Source: Hyposmocoma kahamanoa
Taxonomy: Eukaryota; Arthropoda; Insecta; Lepidoptera; Cosmopterigidae
NCBI RefSeq assembly: GCF_003589595.1
Contig: NW_020653855.1
Coordinates: 8,171,137 to 8,235,136, forward strand
Length of the DNA stretch: 64,000 nt
Direction: 5' to 3'
Shown piece by piece: positions 22,244 through 32,818 of the stretch. The number at the start of each line of letters is the position of its first letter. The first letter of the stretch is position 1. A program made the position numbers and the translations under genes. The notes beneath the pieces are model-generated. The model was given only the letters and a program-made list of their open reading frames with translations. It did not search any database and was not told where the DNA came from.

Positions 22244-22282
22244 TTGGTCCTTCGAGCCGGATGAGATGGTATTAGTTATCAA

Positions 22283-22568
22283 CATTGACTTACAAATAAA
22301 TGGGCGACGGGTCTAATACAAAAACCACGAAAAAAATGTCCCAAGTCAAACTATTTAAACGTAGTGACATGTAAAGGAATATGAAAAAGCTAAAACGTTG
22401 AATTTAAATTGTAATGTCATTGCAGTACAGTCTAATTTTGCTTGCTTCGCTGTCAGTCGAACAAACGAAGACTAAAGCGTGAATGACGCTCTGTATACGA
22501 TTTTAACGCCCTATAAGTTCGGACACTTTTTAGCGCGGACCCGAAGTCCATATAATTGTAAGTCAATG
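22283..22568 (-). mobile_element. MITE-A copy 4 (long class, 286 bp)
   Basis: 13-bp TIRs intact, 8-bp duplications GTTATCAA at 22275-22282 and 22569-22576. Carries the extra internal block with ACGTTTTAGCTTTTTCATAT (complement) absent from the 228-bp class. Confidence 0.95.
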
Positions 22569-22618
22569 GTTATCAACCAGTTATGTCAAATATTAATGCA
22601 ATCTATTTATTATTTTTT

Positions 22619-22853
22619 AAACGACTTTAAAAAGGAGGAGGTAAATAATTCCATTTCTTTTGTATGTATTTATGCAATTACTCTGGCAGTGGCGAACGAT
22701 TTTGATTATTCTCTTTTTGTTGGAAAGAGGATATCTCAGTATTGGATCCATTTAAATTTGATGAAAATATTACATCTCTAAGGGTAGCAAACTAGGGGAT
22801 GAATCCGGTTTCACGCAAATAAATGTAATTCCACGAAATTTAGTGACCGGTTG
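22619..22853 (+). mobile_element. MITE-D copy 7
   Basis: AACGACTTTAAAAAGGAGG at the left and a degraded right end (GTGACCGGTTGTTT). Confidence 0.8.
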
Positions 22854-23129
22854 TTTTTTATAAAAAAAATGTTATTATTAATTATTTCCATTGATGAATA
22901 ATTCTTAGCAGAAATAGGACTGCAGTACTGCTGGATAACATTAATGAATAATTATTTTTTTAAATTTCCATTTAATTCATTTTTATTGCATACTAGCTGC
23001 TGCCCGCGACCTCGTCTGCGTAGAATTAAAAACAGTACTTCGAGTAGGCTACTGTACAAATTTTCATAGTTTTATTGGTTCTTCATACAAACTTTCAACC
23101 TCTATTTCATCCTCGTTAAGATTTATTCA

Positions 23130-23335
23130 CTTCACTTTTTATTTTTATGGCTCCATCAATATGAGAACTGATGATTTTGCCAATGTCACAGTTGAAAGAA
23201 AAAAAACGAAACAAAAAAAAAATTTTCGCTAAGCTCTAATAGGACATTAACCGGTGTTGGTAAGTTGGACTACGGGAGTACTCAGTTGAGAATGTAAAAC
23301 AAAACAGCAAAGCAATATTTATAAATATATGTTAT
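23130..23335 (+). repeat. Family F repeat, copy 1
   Basis: About 190 bp shared with 29785-29972: TTTTTATTTTTATGGCTCCA, GCTAAGCTCTAATAGGACAT, TAACCGGTGTTGGTAAGTTG, AGTACTCAGTTGAGAATGTA. Boundaries not sharp. Confidence 0.8.
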
Positions 23336-23514
23336 ATTATGACAAAAAATATCCTATACATATCTTTCTAGATCTCATCTAAATTCATGAAAATTGGTTC
23401 AATGGTTTAGGCGTCAAAACCTGATAGAGTTACTTTCGTATTTTTAATTATTAGTTTGGATTATTGCAAACATCTATCTATTATTTCCTATGATTAAAAA
23501 TCATAAATGCATTA

Positions 23515-23990
23515 CTACTTGTTAATATGTTTTATTTAATTTCTCTAATTTGCTTTTAATTCATAAATACTACAAAAGAAAATTGGAATATGTTCATACG
23601 AAATTTTTTAAAAAGCCGTAACGCCAATAATCATTTTTGTGAACTGTAGTACAGAATAGGGTGGTTTGTGTGAGTATTAGATTTTGCTTGTTGATGACTA
23701 ATACCATTAAATTGTGGAGTTCCTTATGGAGGAACTCGTCCAGGGTAGTATTGCCACATTACCTATTTCTGCCCCCAACCAGTAATGTGACCATGACTGC
23801 ATTTCCGTTTTGAAGTATAAGGGTGCTGGTGAAATTACAGGCATATACGACTTGTTGTGAACAGTTGTTCGCGTCCCTCGGTATCATAAAAAAGGGCCCG
23901 AAACATTGGTTTGTTTGAAAAAACGTTTTGAGATATAGATCCGAAAGAAATAGTTTCATTTCCTATGTGTAACAATTGCGTAAACTTAAA
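23515..23990 (+). mobile_element. Penelope-like terminal arm interrupted by family C
   Basis: GAATAGGGTGGTTTGTG on the left and GGGCCCGAAACATTGGTTTG then TTTCATTTCCTATGTGTAAC on the right match the right arm seen at 33844 and 52080. A family C copy (23705-23895) ending GGTATCATAAAAAA sits between them. The right edge lies about 25 bp from the Ufc1 stop codon. Confidence 0.75.
23705..23895 (+). repeat. Family C repeat, sense, nested in a Penelope-like arm
   Basis: GGAGTTCCTTATGGAGGAAC, AGTATTGCCACATTACCTAT and the A-rich end CGGTATCATAAAAAA. Confidence 0.8.
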
Positions 23991-24012
23991 AATTCAATAC
24001 ATCCTTTTAATA

Positions 24013-24099
24013 TCATTTCGGTTCATCGTTTTTTTCCTGATAAGTGATTGCTCCTTTTTCTATTAAGTCGGGTATTTCTACTGCCAGCCACGGTCCTAA
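24013..24099 (-). CDS. Ufc1: Ufc1 terminal exon (residues 142-169)
   Basis: Acceptor [26 protein letters not shown], then [12 protein letters not shown] and TGA. Short and easily missed. Confidence 0.95.
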   Translation of the reverse strand, partial: LGPWLAVEIPDLIEKGAITYQEKNDEPK

Positions 24100-27000
24100 C
24101 TGTAAAAAAAAATATTTAAATATGGTACCGTAATTGGGCGTGATTGTAAAGTCTGTCTTTTTTGAAGACGGAATAAAATGACAGTACCTACATCGCGCTA
24201 AAGTGTTAAGCTAGTGATTGCAGTCGATAAATATTATATCGACTATGGACTAAATATTGACCACGCTTATGAAATAAATAGCCCAACTTGTTTCATTTGA
24301 ATCATCCTCGACCCATTATTCATCCAATTACTGAGCACAAGTCCATTTGAATTGTCAATTTTTGTAAGTTCATACACTGTATTTAGAACTAAATAGAAAG
24401 AAGAGGCATATTTTTAAGTTTGTCGTATTAATTCAATATAGATAATCAAATCCGGTTATTCTTGTAAAAATGTATATGAATGAAAATTGATCTCGATACT
24501 AATAATAACGCTCACAATAATAACGCTCACAATCAACATAGCCCCGCACTAGGGAAACCCTGTGTCGCGGGTGCCATGGACACACACATAAACAACCACA
24601 AATTACACCCAAACTCACGAGAGAAATAAATGTAGGCTATACAAATATTTCTCTCGGCCCGGGAATCGAACCTGGGACCTCTGCGTGGCAGTCCGGCATG
24701 GTGACCGTTCGGCCACGGAGGCAGTTAAATACTAGTAGGCCAATTGTCAAAATAGGAATAAAGAAGGCAATAACGCAATTAGTAATTATTAGAACGTAAT
24801 AACAGACACAATTCAGTCATTTTTGGCAAAATTTTATTTCTTTCACAATCTATCGATAAAACTATCGACAACTACTACGCAACTATTTAAAATTTTATGA
24901 AAACTGGCAACCCTACAAATGTCGTTTTACTCCGTCTTCAAAAAGGGCAGACTATAAATTATTTGACTACTTCACGTTTTGTATTATAAACCCATATAAA
25001 CCTAAGAAAAAGGATAAACGCCTTACCATTTTAAAGAGCAAGTTTTCTGTTTGGTGAATTGCTCAAATTATTTATCTAGGCGTTTGCGTATTCTTCGTTT
25101 AACTTACAGTGCATAATAAAACATACATATTTTGTTGAAATAAAGATGATGTGAACGACATACTAGGCAACAAAACTATAACATATGGCGCCTAGTTCGA
25201 GAGGTTAGTTAAATACAAACTTCTATTGGTCAAAAATTATGGTTCACCAATCTTCACCTGGCTTGTCTATTCCACGGCGTTACAACGGTAGATTTAGTAT
25301 AAAAAAATTGCTAAAATTTTTAGAAGATTTACTGGTAAGTACATTTGCCTGTAAATGTGTAGAAATGAATGGACATGCAGATATCCTAAATACGTACCCC
25401 AAGGGCCATTGCATGTGCAATGCCGAATCTCGGAACATTCCTTGCCCATAGTGGCTTAAAATGATCTGTCAGGCAAATCTTGCCGCCTCTGTACATTTTC
25501 GCTGTCTTGCCATCAAGGCCGGGGAGAGCCAGCTCCGGAGCTGTCGTTGGATAAGTTACGGGTATCTGAAAACCAAGTTCATATTTCATAACCAAATGAA
25601 ATTTCAAAAAATTGTTTTTTAAAAGCTCTTTTGTTTTACGACTCTTTAATTTTAATTTAATCAATTTCATTTTGCGAATCTTAGCAAATAAATAAATTCA
25701 AATTCAAAATAATCTTTATTTCATAGGTAAGCATTATTACACTTGAAATCGTCACAATGGTTAAACTCTACCGCTCATTCGTAAGGCAGATTCCCCTGAG
25801 AAGAATGAGCAAGAAACTGTAGCGGTTGCTCTTTGTAAATAACATTTACAATATTTTTTTTATTTGAAACATCAGAGATCGAGACTACCTCCATGAGCTA
25901 AACGGGTTACTACCACGGATTTTTGTCATCCAAGTACGCAGAAGTTGTATAATAACCTTTAGTATAAAGTTTTTGTTTCACTAGTTTTAACCTTGTGAAA
26001 GGCAAATTTTGTATATCAACCGGAATCTTGTTATAGAAGCGTATACATTGCCCCTTAAATGATTTTTTGACTTTGTGAAGACGACTATCAAGAAATAAAA
26101 CTCGAAGTTGGCCTAACGGTTTGTATTGTGGCATATGAAAAATTAATTTTTCTAAACTGATACACGTTTGAATGACATAGTAAAATTTGCTATTGATTTT
26201 GAACCCTTTTTTTTATAATATCAAGTGACAGAACAAGTTATGCGCCTGATGGTAAGCTACACGCCTGTCCATATAACAGCTGCAGGGCACTGCCACTGCG
26301 CCCGTCACCCTGAGACATAAGTTGACAAGCCCCATGTGCCTGTAATATCACCAGCACCCTTACCCTTCAAAGCCGGAATGCAGAAATGCTAACATTACTG
26401 CTTGATGGCAGAAATAGGTAAGGTGGCAGTACTTCCCTGGACAAACTCTTTCACAAGGAGCTCTACTGCTGCTGAAAACCCTTAACCTTTATCTTTTCCT
26501 ATCATATCTATATGACTAGATGCCAGTGATACCAATATGACAGTGATACTTATATTTAATTTGTGCACCTTATAATTAAATAAATGTAATGTATACTCAC
26601 ATCAAACTCAAGGTCAAACTCGTACTTAAGCAAGTTGTGGACATACCAGCACTTGCCAAACCACCTTGTTCCTGTTTTGTCAGATTCTAACCGGAACCAG
26701 TCGTTGTCAGCTGCTTTGTTGTTTTGAACATACTGGAAATATGTAAAAAAAAATGTTTTGTGAATCAGTGCATTTGGTGGTGCCAAATGGAGATGTAGAA
26801 TACCGATAAGTAGTGGACTGTAGTTTTTTTGTCCCTTTTACATTCAGCCCCTGCCGCTGCCCCTCGCGCTGCCGGCAATAATTCCCTAAATACTGCTGCA
26901 GCAGGATCGAGAGGAGTGTGTGTTTACATACTGCCCTACCACTCACTTCGCTTTCAAGTTTCGGCAATGGCAGACGTCGAAATAATTACAGCGGCCGCGC

Positions 27001-30000
27001 TGACTCTTTTTATGTTGTTTATCCTTAACATCCCAAATGACTTTTTCCGTTTCCAGTAGTTCTAAGAATTTTATTGTAATCTCATTGCTCCATTCGGACA
27101 GCATTTTCGATGATCTAAAGTATCTAAACGAACGTCTTTCTCCTCCAGGCGCTTGGCGAGTACTGAGCGTCGGAGCAGAATGTAAACACGCACTGCCGCT
27201 CGCGCTGCCGGTCCTTTGACTTCCGCACAAAAAACCGCCATTTTGGGGAGCGCCGGGCAGCGCGAGTGGCAATGGCAGTGGCATGAGAAGTATCGTGTTT
27301 ACACACTCATCCTGTCCACTTCCCTGCTCACTACGGCTGAATGTAAATGAGGTATTTGGATTTTTTTAAATTACAGTAAAAGGTACTTGTACTATGAGTA
27401 ACTGCACTTGCAAGTAGTTTCCTATAAGAACTGGAACAAGTATATAGTAGTAGATCGAAGAACAGGCAAAATGATGGGAACATGCACACACCCCTTTTCT
27501 TTCGTTGAGCTGGCAGCAATTCCTCCTGGATACGGCCGCCACAGGAGGAAAAATCCTCAGGTTCACTACTGAGCACAGTACAGTGTATTGCGAACAAAAT
27601 AAACTATTAAAAAACACAATCGCGCTAATTAGCCATTTTTATGATGCACACAGTTCAGTGTCATAGGTTAGACTATCGTCTTATTTTTGTTGCCAACTCA
27701 TTGGCCGGTGAAAGAGACGACAGCAGCAAAAGTGCGCATGTTGGAGGAGGATGGAGGATACAAAGGAAGGAAGTACTCGCAAGTGCTAAGATCTAAAAAA
27801 AGAAAATATGAAATCAAACAGCATTGCTGGGGCAGTTTAATGACAATGGAAATGAAACTATTTCTTTCCGATCTAAAATTTCATATTGTAATGGATGTAT
27901 TAGTTTTCTTAAACAGCTCTGATTTATGATACCAAGTGACAGAACAAACAAGTCCATAACACTTGCAGTGCCACTCAGAGCTTTAAATCGCAAAGATCTT
28001 AGTTGCACTGCCACTGCGCCCGTCACCCTGAGACATAAGTCGACAAGTCCCATCTGTAATTTCACTTTCACTTCTAGACTTTCAATTTGAAATTCAAATA
28101 TCAACTTTATAAATATATAGGTGGGACAGTACAATAAAGCAGCAATTCTATATTACAGATTATATATAACAAAACAAGGACCGTTATACATGAATAATGT
28201 TAACAAATCATACATCGTCATCTTGGAGTGAAAAACCTCTCATATGCATTTTTACATAATAGGTTGTTTTTGCAGATTTATGTTGAAGAAAAACCTTATT
28301 AAATATTCATACTGTACTACATAATACTACTACAGTTAATTATTATTCGAAATGTGCAGTTAGCCTGTCCGTAATATGTAATATACTACTCAAATCATTG
28401 TAACTTTTACGTAATAATACTTTATGTAATAATTACATTACATATTAACCGGACACTCATCCATGTATAATTGTTAGAGACACACGGTTTCCCTAACGAT
28501 TTGGATGCCAGGAGATCTTAAAGACACATCATGTCTTTAACGTGCAGCTCTGTTTTCATTCAAAATTTAAACAGAAATTAAAGAATTTAAAAAAAAGTTT
28601 CTTATTAAAATATTTATGGACTCACATAATGTCAGTAGGATGCATGATGGGCTAAATGTGTATTAACTTATTGATTTTCTGCTTATGTTTTCAATTTGCA
28701 ATTTACGTAAAAACAAATTTATTAAAGTAAATTATTTTTAAAACCATTGTGTGACTATGTCAGCATTGTTGTCGTGAAATGTAATGTATGGTAAGGTGTT
28801 TGAACCACCTAAATTTTCAAGAGCTGTAACTCGGGATCTATGAACCTAAATGATATACTTTTTGCTTAGAATTATAGGTAATTTTACTGGGTATGATAAA
28901 TTTTTGTCCAAATACAGTCAATCCTTCTAAACCCATGTTTTTTAAAAAATATGAGAAAAGGTTCACTGTGCATACCCCATGGTACTCATTGTACTGAGGG
29001 TTGGTACACAACGAACCAAAGGGGCCACAATGGACGTGATTATTACAATCATCAGCAAACTGTTGTTTTTATAAAAATTGTGAAATATGACGTGGTTTTT
29101 GCTAAAATTATTGAAAAAAATAAGTTTTTGGGCATCCAACAGAAATATTAAACATATTTTTTTTTTAAACTAGCGTTTAAAAACATAACAATGAAATATA
29201 ATTAAAAAAATCGACTTGATTCTCACTAATTCAAAATAGGTTTGTAACTTGTTGTGCACTTACATGTGATTTCTTTTAATTATCTAGCAGTCAACATTTT
29301 CATGTTTAATTTATCACTAAGTTGTCATAGGTTCATTGTGTACAACTTAAAGGTGGTTCATTCTGCATCACCCTATGCTTGTAAAATTTGAGATTATGTA
29401 GCAATGTGCCTAAAAACCCGTTGCTTATTTTAACTACCTCAATAAAATGAGCATTTATGACTAATCTATTATAACTATTAACATGCAGCGACTGCTTATA
29501 CAAATCAAACGAAGCAAAATTCTTGTTACATTTTTTTTCAGCTTTTTTTGGTAAAGAATAAAAGCATTGACACCCCCGGGCATCTGTGCCGCTCACTCGC
29601 TGTCGACTAAGAAGAGAGAGGTGCCTATAGTAGAAGCTCACATGGAGCAATTTGCACCAAATTCCAATATCGCGTTTCAGTATTATTGGCGCGGTTCACA
29701 GTGTACGCTTGGTTCACTGTCGAATACCCTAACCTAAATAGTGCAGTGTATTATGAATGTTCTGTAATTGTCACTATCACTATCACTTTTTATTTTTATG
29801 GCTCCATCATTATGAGAAATGATGATTTTGCCAAAGTTGAAAGAAAAAAAATGAAACAAAAAAAAATCGCTAAGCTCTAATAGGACATTAACCGGTGTTG
29901 GTAAGTTGGACCACGTGAGTACTCAGTTGAGAATGTAAAACAAAAAACAACACTTATAAATATATGTTATTTAAGTGGATAAATTTACATAGAGTAACAA

Positions 30001-30517
30001 TATGGGGGGAGAGCACTAAAGTTAAGAGGTTATTTATGTTGCGTTATTAATGGGTTATTAATGGGGTGGGGGAATTTTGGAGAAAGTAAGTTATAAAGTG
30101 GAACAGCAATATTAGGACAATTGAAAAAAATATGTTCCAAGGTACCGTCTTCTAGGCTGCACTCGCACAGAGAGTGATCTCGGACTCTGATTTTACGCAA
30201 AAATACAGGGGTGCAAACATGGCCTAAGCGCAAACGAATAATGGTGGAAGTGATGTTTTTAGGCAAATATATATATTATAAATATATATATTGTAATTGT
30301 CATATGTCTCAGTCCTAGCCTTATGTCTAATTTTTGTTAATTGTCATATACATATCGACACTGGAAAGTTAACGTATACGGAAGTGAAAATTACCTTGAT
30401 TAAAGCTTGGTATTCTTCTTTCAATCTCGCTACCCATAAATCCTTATCCCGAGGACCGGCCTTGATTTGAAGTAACGGAATGCTGCTTAAAGTCTTCCTT
30501 GTACTTTCATCTACCAT
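24013..30517 (-). CDS. Ufc1: UFM1-conjugating enzyme 1 (UFC1), four coding exons
   Basis: E2 enzyme of ufmylation. It receives UFM1 from the E1 UBA5 as a thioester and, with the E3 UFL1, transfers it to targets such as ribosomal protein RPL26 at the ER (family knowledge). Exons: 30395-30517, 26601-26732, 25398-25565 and 24013-24099, all joined in phase 0 with GT/AG sites, giving 169 residues against 167 in the human protein. Read directly: [17 protein letters not shown] start, AGPRDKDLW, the exon-2 block [28 protein letters not shown], then [20 protein letters not shown] with the catalytic Cys at residue 116 as in the human enzyme, and [18 protein letters not shown] near the end. No frameshift or premature stop, so it is probably functional. 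The introns are packed with transposons. It lies head-to-head with BORCS5. Confidence 0.97.
24150..24954 (+). mobile_element. TIR element I, copy 1, with nested SINE-A (Ufc1 intron 3)
   Basis: Ends AGTCTGTCTTTTTTGAAGAC and its imperfect complement GTCTTCAAAAAGGGCAGACT. Internal GTCGATA/TATCGAC motifs occur near both ends. A second copy in opposite orientation lies at 41600-42347. No coding frame. The target duplication is not clear. Confidence 0.8.
24535..24728 (-). mobile_element. SINE-A, full-length-like, nested in element I
   Basis: Minus-strand head TGCCTCCGTGGCCGAACGG, B box GGTTCGATTCCCGG, tail to CAACATAGCCCCGC (complement). Confidence 0.9.
25398..25565 (-). CDS. Ufc1: Ufc1 coding exon 3 with catalytic Cys (residues 86-141)
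   Basis: Acceptor [23 protein letters not shown], then [12 protein letters not shown] with the active-site Cys, ending HAMALG before donor GTACGT. 56 codons. Confidence 0.97.
25690..26140 (-). mobile_element. CR1-like LINE 3' end in Ufc1 intron 2
   Basis: Minus strand: [37 protein letters not shown], then a short tail and a 3' UTR ending in AAATAAAGATTATTTTGAAT and TTGAATTT. Close relative of 19640-20230. Confidence 0.85.
26205..26490 (-). repeat. Family C repeat, nearly complete
   Basis: Poly-T start and ATAATATCAAGTGACAGAAC at the left (complement of the A-rich tail), through CACTGCGCCCGTCACCCTGA to GAGCTCTACTGCTGCTG. Confidence 0.83.
26601..26732 (-). CDS. Ufc1: Ufc1 coding exon 2 (residues 42-85)
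   Basis: Acceptor TTTCCAG, then [13 protein letters not shown] to KYEFDLEFD, donor GTGAGT. 44 codons. Confidence 0.97.
26837..27347. mobile_element. Harbinger-like MITE carrying a MADF/SANT-like fragment (Ufc1 intron 1)
   Basis: Perfect 13-bp TIRs TTTACATTCAGCC and GGCTGAATGTAAA. GC-rich subterminal repeats (CTGCCGCT..GCGCTGCCGG). On the minus strand an open segment reads [20 protein letters not shown] then [13 protein letters not shown], which resembles the MADF/Myb-like second protein of PIF/Harbinger elements. The target duplication is ambiguous. Confidence 0.65.
27920..28070 (-). repeat. Family C repeat fragment
   Basis: TGATACCAAGTGACAGAACA and CACTGCGCCCGTCACCCTGA. Confidence 0.8.
28071..29784. 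other. Ufc1 intron 1, middle part, no gene recognised
   Basis: AT-rich. Stretches with GGTTCACTGTG and GGTTCATTGTGTACA on both strands (28955, 29330) hint at an old long element, but no protein domain is visible. Confidence 0.45.
29785..29972 (+). repeat. Family F repeat, copy 2
   Basis: Matches 23130-23335 over most of its length, same strand. Confidence 0.8.
30030..30270 (-). mobile_element. LINE C-terminal fragment with zinc-knuckle-like end
   Basis: Minus strand: [20 protein letters not shown], then [19 protein letters not shown]. This LRLGH...C-x-C...EH..C pattern is typical of the region after RNase H in Jockey/I-type LINE proteins. Fragment only, in Ufc1 intron 1. Confidence 0.8.
30395..30517 (-). 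CDS. Ufc1: Ufc1 coding exon 1 (residues 1-41)
   Basis: Start ATG at 30517, ends ...EEYQALIK with donor GTAATT. 41 codons, phase 0. Confidence 0.96.
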
Positions 30518-31640
30518 TTTGACGACTGTATTAATTCATTTATATAATCATTTAGGAGGAAATGTGAAAAAAGCGAAAGAAACAACTTGTGTGTACAAAT
30601 TCATGTAAAAACGTCAAATGTCATTACAACGTGTCACTTTTTCGCTCTGGTTCACGTAGAAACTAAATAAAAAAGCAAGATTTTTTTTATATTTAAATTT
30701 ATGGAAAAAGTAACAAAAAATACTGAATTATTAAAAAAATATACTACACGGTATTCTGCAATGTATTTGTTATGAAATAAACATTCACAATTTTATTTTA
30801 TTGATATAAAAATTATTAATAATGCGTACAACAAAAAGTTACAGAGAGAGTTATTCGTTACATGATAGTGAATCAGTTAAGTAACGGAAGAAAAATACAT
30901 TGGAAATGTCTCAAGCCTCGATAATCACAAATTAATAAGAGATACTAAAATACAAATACTTTTGTACGTCAATAACTATTAGAACTGCTGTCGCCAAAAC
31001 TCAAACATTCATAATTCGAAACATTCACTATGAAATATTGATATTGATTATGATTGGTCGTAGTTTCTAATTCTGGATCAGGGGGAGTCAATATTTATGT
31101 TTTAACTTTCACTTAAATCAGATTATCTTCCATCAAACCTCAAACAAAAATTTTTGAATTTTGGAATTCGTAATTATTGGAATTTTTAGGATAAAGTCTT
31201 TTGTAATTCGGTTTAAAATAAGGAATATAGTTTTAACTTTCTTCATTACTATTTATCTCTTCGTTTTTTCTTCATAATATGCTTAAAATAAAAATTAATC
31301 TTTGTAAAAGCTGTACTTGTAGGTAACTTCACAAACCCGCCCTTTTTTTCTCTTTTGGAATGAAACGAATATTACGACAAATGTCACATGAACTGACTGA
31401 ATTGAAAGCAAAGTCTTGAAAATTATTAATTTATTGCAACAAATCGAAGAATGGAAGAAATATAAATAATCATAAAGGAAAGGACGGTTCTTTTCTTTAT
31501 TAAAGACAATAATTTAACATCTCAATCTGAATGTAAGTATGTATAGTGTTAAAATGTTTTCCTGAATGCTTGTCTCATTCATATTTTATGTTTATTTGAG
31601 CGCTTAAAGCAATAATTATATTTATTGAAAAAATTGAAGG
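30518..31640. promoter_or_regulatory. Shared upstream region between Ufc1 and BORCS5
   Basis: Intergenic side of two divergently arranged genes. No TATA box or binding site can be assigned with confidence. A good splice-donor string GTAAGTATG at about 31535 could mark a non-coding first exon of the plus-strand gene, but there is no independent support. Confidence 0.35.
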
Positions 31641-31644
31641 TTTT

Positions 31645-31785
31645 TTTCGAAGGGTTCGATTCCCAGTAGGACTAATTTAGGAAATGAACTTTGTAAATTG
31701 GTTCCTGTGACGGTGTTTTGAGTAGGGTCCCAAATTGAATCCCATTGCTTTGGTACTCATTGCACAAAGATTTTTTTTAAACGCA
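31645..31785 (+). mobile_element. SINE-like fragment with pol III B box (family M)
   Basis: GGGTTCGATTCCCAGTAGG followed by ACTAATTTAGGAAATGAACT. A diverged relative lies at 50880-50960. A-box side missing. Confidence 0.55.
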
Positions 31786-31789
31786 CTTA

Positions 31790-31967
31790 CACATAACCAC
31801 GCACTAGGGAAACCGTGTGTCGCCGGTGCCATAAACTCGTACATAGACAACCATTAACTACAATAAATGTAGGCCATACAAATATTTCTCTGGCCTAGGA
31901 ATTGAACCCAGGACCTCTGCATAGCAGACCAGAATGGTAACAATTTGGCCACTGAGGCAATTTGTTA
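31790..31967 (-). mobile_element. SINE-A copy running into the assembly gap
   Basis: Minus-strand SINE-A (GGCCAAATTGTTACCATTCT head, GGGTTCAATTCCTAGGCC B-box region), diverged, ending at the gap. Confidence 0.82.
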
Positions 31968-32367
31968 NNNNNNNNNNNNNNNNNNNNNNNNNNNNNNNNN
32001 NNNNNNNNNNNNNNNNNNNNNNNNNNNNNNNNNNNNNNNNNNNNNNNNNNNNNNNNNNNNNNNNNNNNNNNNNNNNNNNNNNNNNNNNNNNNNNNNNNNN
32101 NNNNNNNNNNNNNNNNNNNNNNNNNNNNNNNNNNNNNNNNNNNNNNNNNNNNNNNNNNNNNNNNNNNNNNNNNNNNNNNNNNNNNNNNNNNNNNNNNNNN
32201 NNNNNNNNNNNNNNNNNNNNNNNNNNNNNNNNNNNNNNNNNNNNNNNNNNNNNNNNNNNNNNNNNNNNNNNNNNNNNNNNNNNNNNNNNNNNNNNNNNNN
32301 NNNNNNNNNNNNNNNNNNNNNNNNNNNNNNNNNNNNNNNNNNNNNNNNNNNNNNNNNNNNNNNNNNN
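31968..32367. other. Assembly gap, 400 N
   Basis: Exactly 400 N. A SINE-A sits on the left and the last 13 bases of a MITE-A on the right. Confidence 0.99.
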
Positions 32368-32380
32368 TTGTAAGTCAATG
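32368..32380. mobile_element. MITE-A terminus at the gap edge
   Basis: TTGTAAGTCAATG, one complete 13-bp MITE-A end. The rest of the copy should lie in the gap. The expected 8-bp duplication would be AAAATTAC. Confidence 0.8.
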
Positions 32381-32704
32381 AAAATTACATATTTAATTAC
32401 CGATGAAATTTGATTCCGTTTTGTAATTAGATGTTTTGCTGTTTTTCCCACACCTCCGAAAAGAACAGCACGCCATTGTTAGAGTGATTATCTTTATTAC
32501 AATAAATACAGTATATTTTTGGAATATATGGAGACGTACGCACTGGTCAGTTGTTGTTGTCTTTATTTCAATGCAAACGAGACTTGATATTTATAAGTGA
32601 TGTGTCACCAATGAGTTACCAGAAATTTTATTTCGTCTCTATTTCTCGTTATATACTCGATGATTAGTAATTTGAGTTTAATATGTTTAATATTTTTGTA
32701 ACAG

Positions 32705-32818
32705 AAACCTGCCGCAGTAGTGATCCCACGGCCAGTGGAAACAATTCACCAGGGACCAGTGTTTGTTCAGACTCTGAACTGCCATATATATCTTACACTG
32801 TAGATAGACCTATAGGAG
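32705..32818 (+). CDS. Borcs5: BORCS5 coding exon, Ser/Pro-rich N-terminal segment
   Basis: Acceptor TTTGTAACAG, reads TCRSSDPTASGNNSPGTS to SYTVDRPIG, donor GTGTGT, phase 1. The completed codon joins as Asp (GAT) to the next exon, giving PIGDSPK. Confidence 0.85.

Noticed and set aside
31500..31540. First exon of BORCS5 ending at a strong GTAAGTATG donor
   Set aside because: No in-frame Met-Gly start precedes it. It could only be a non-coding exon, which the sequence alone cannot show.
31858..32451. Open frames across the N block
   Set aside because: Frames stay open only because N codons are not stops.
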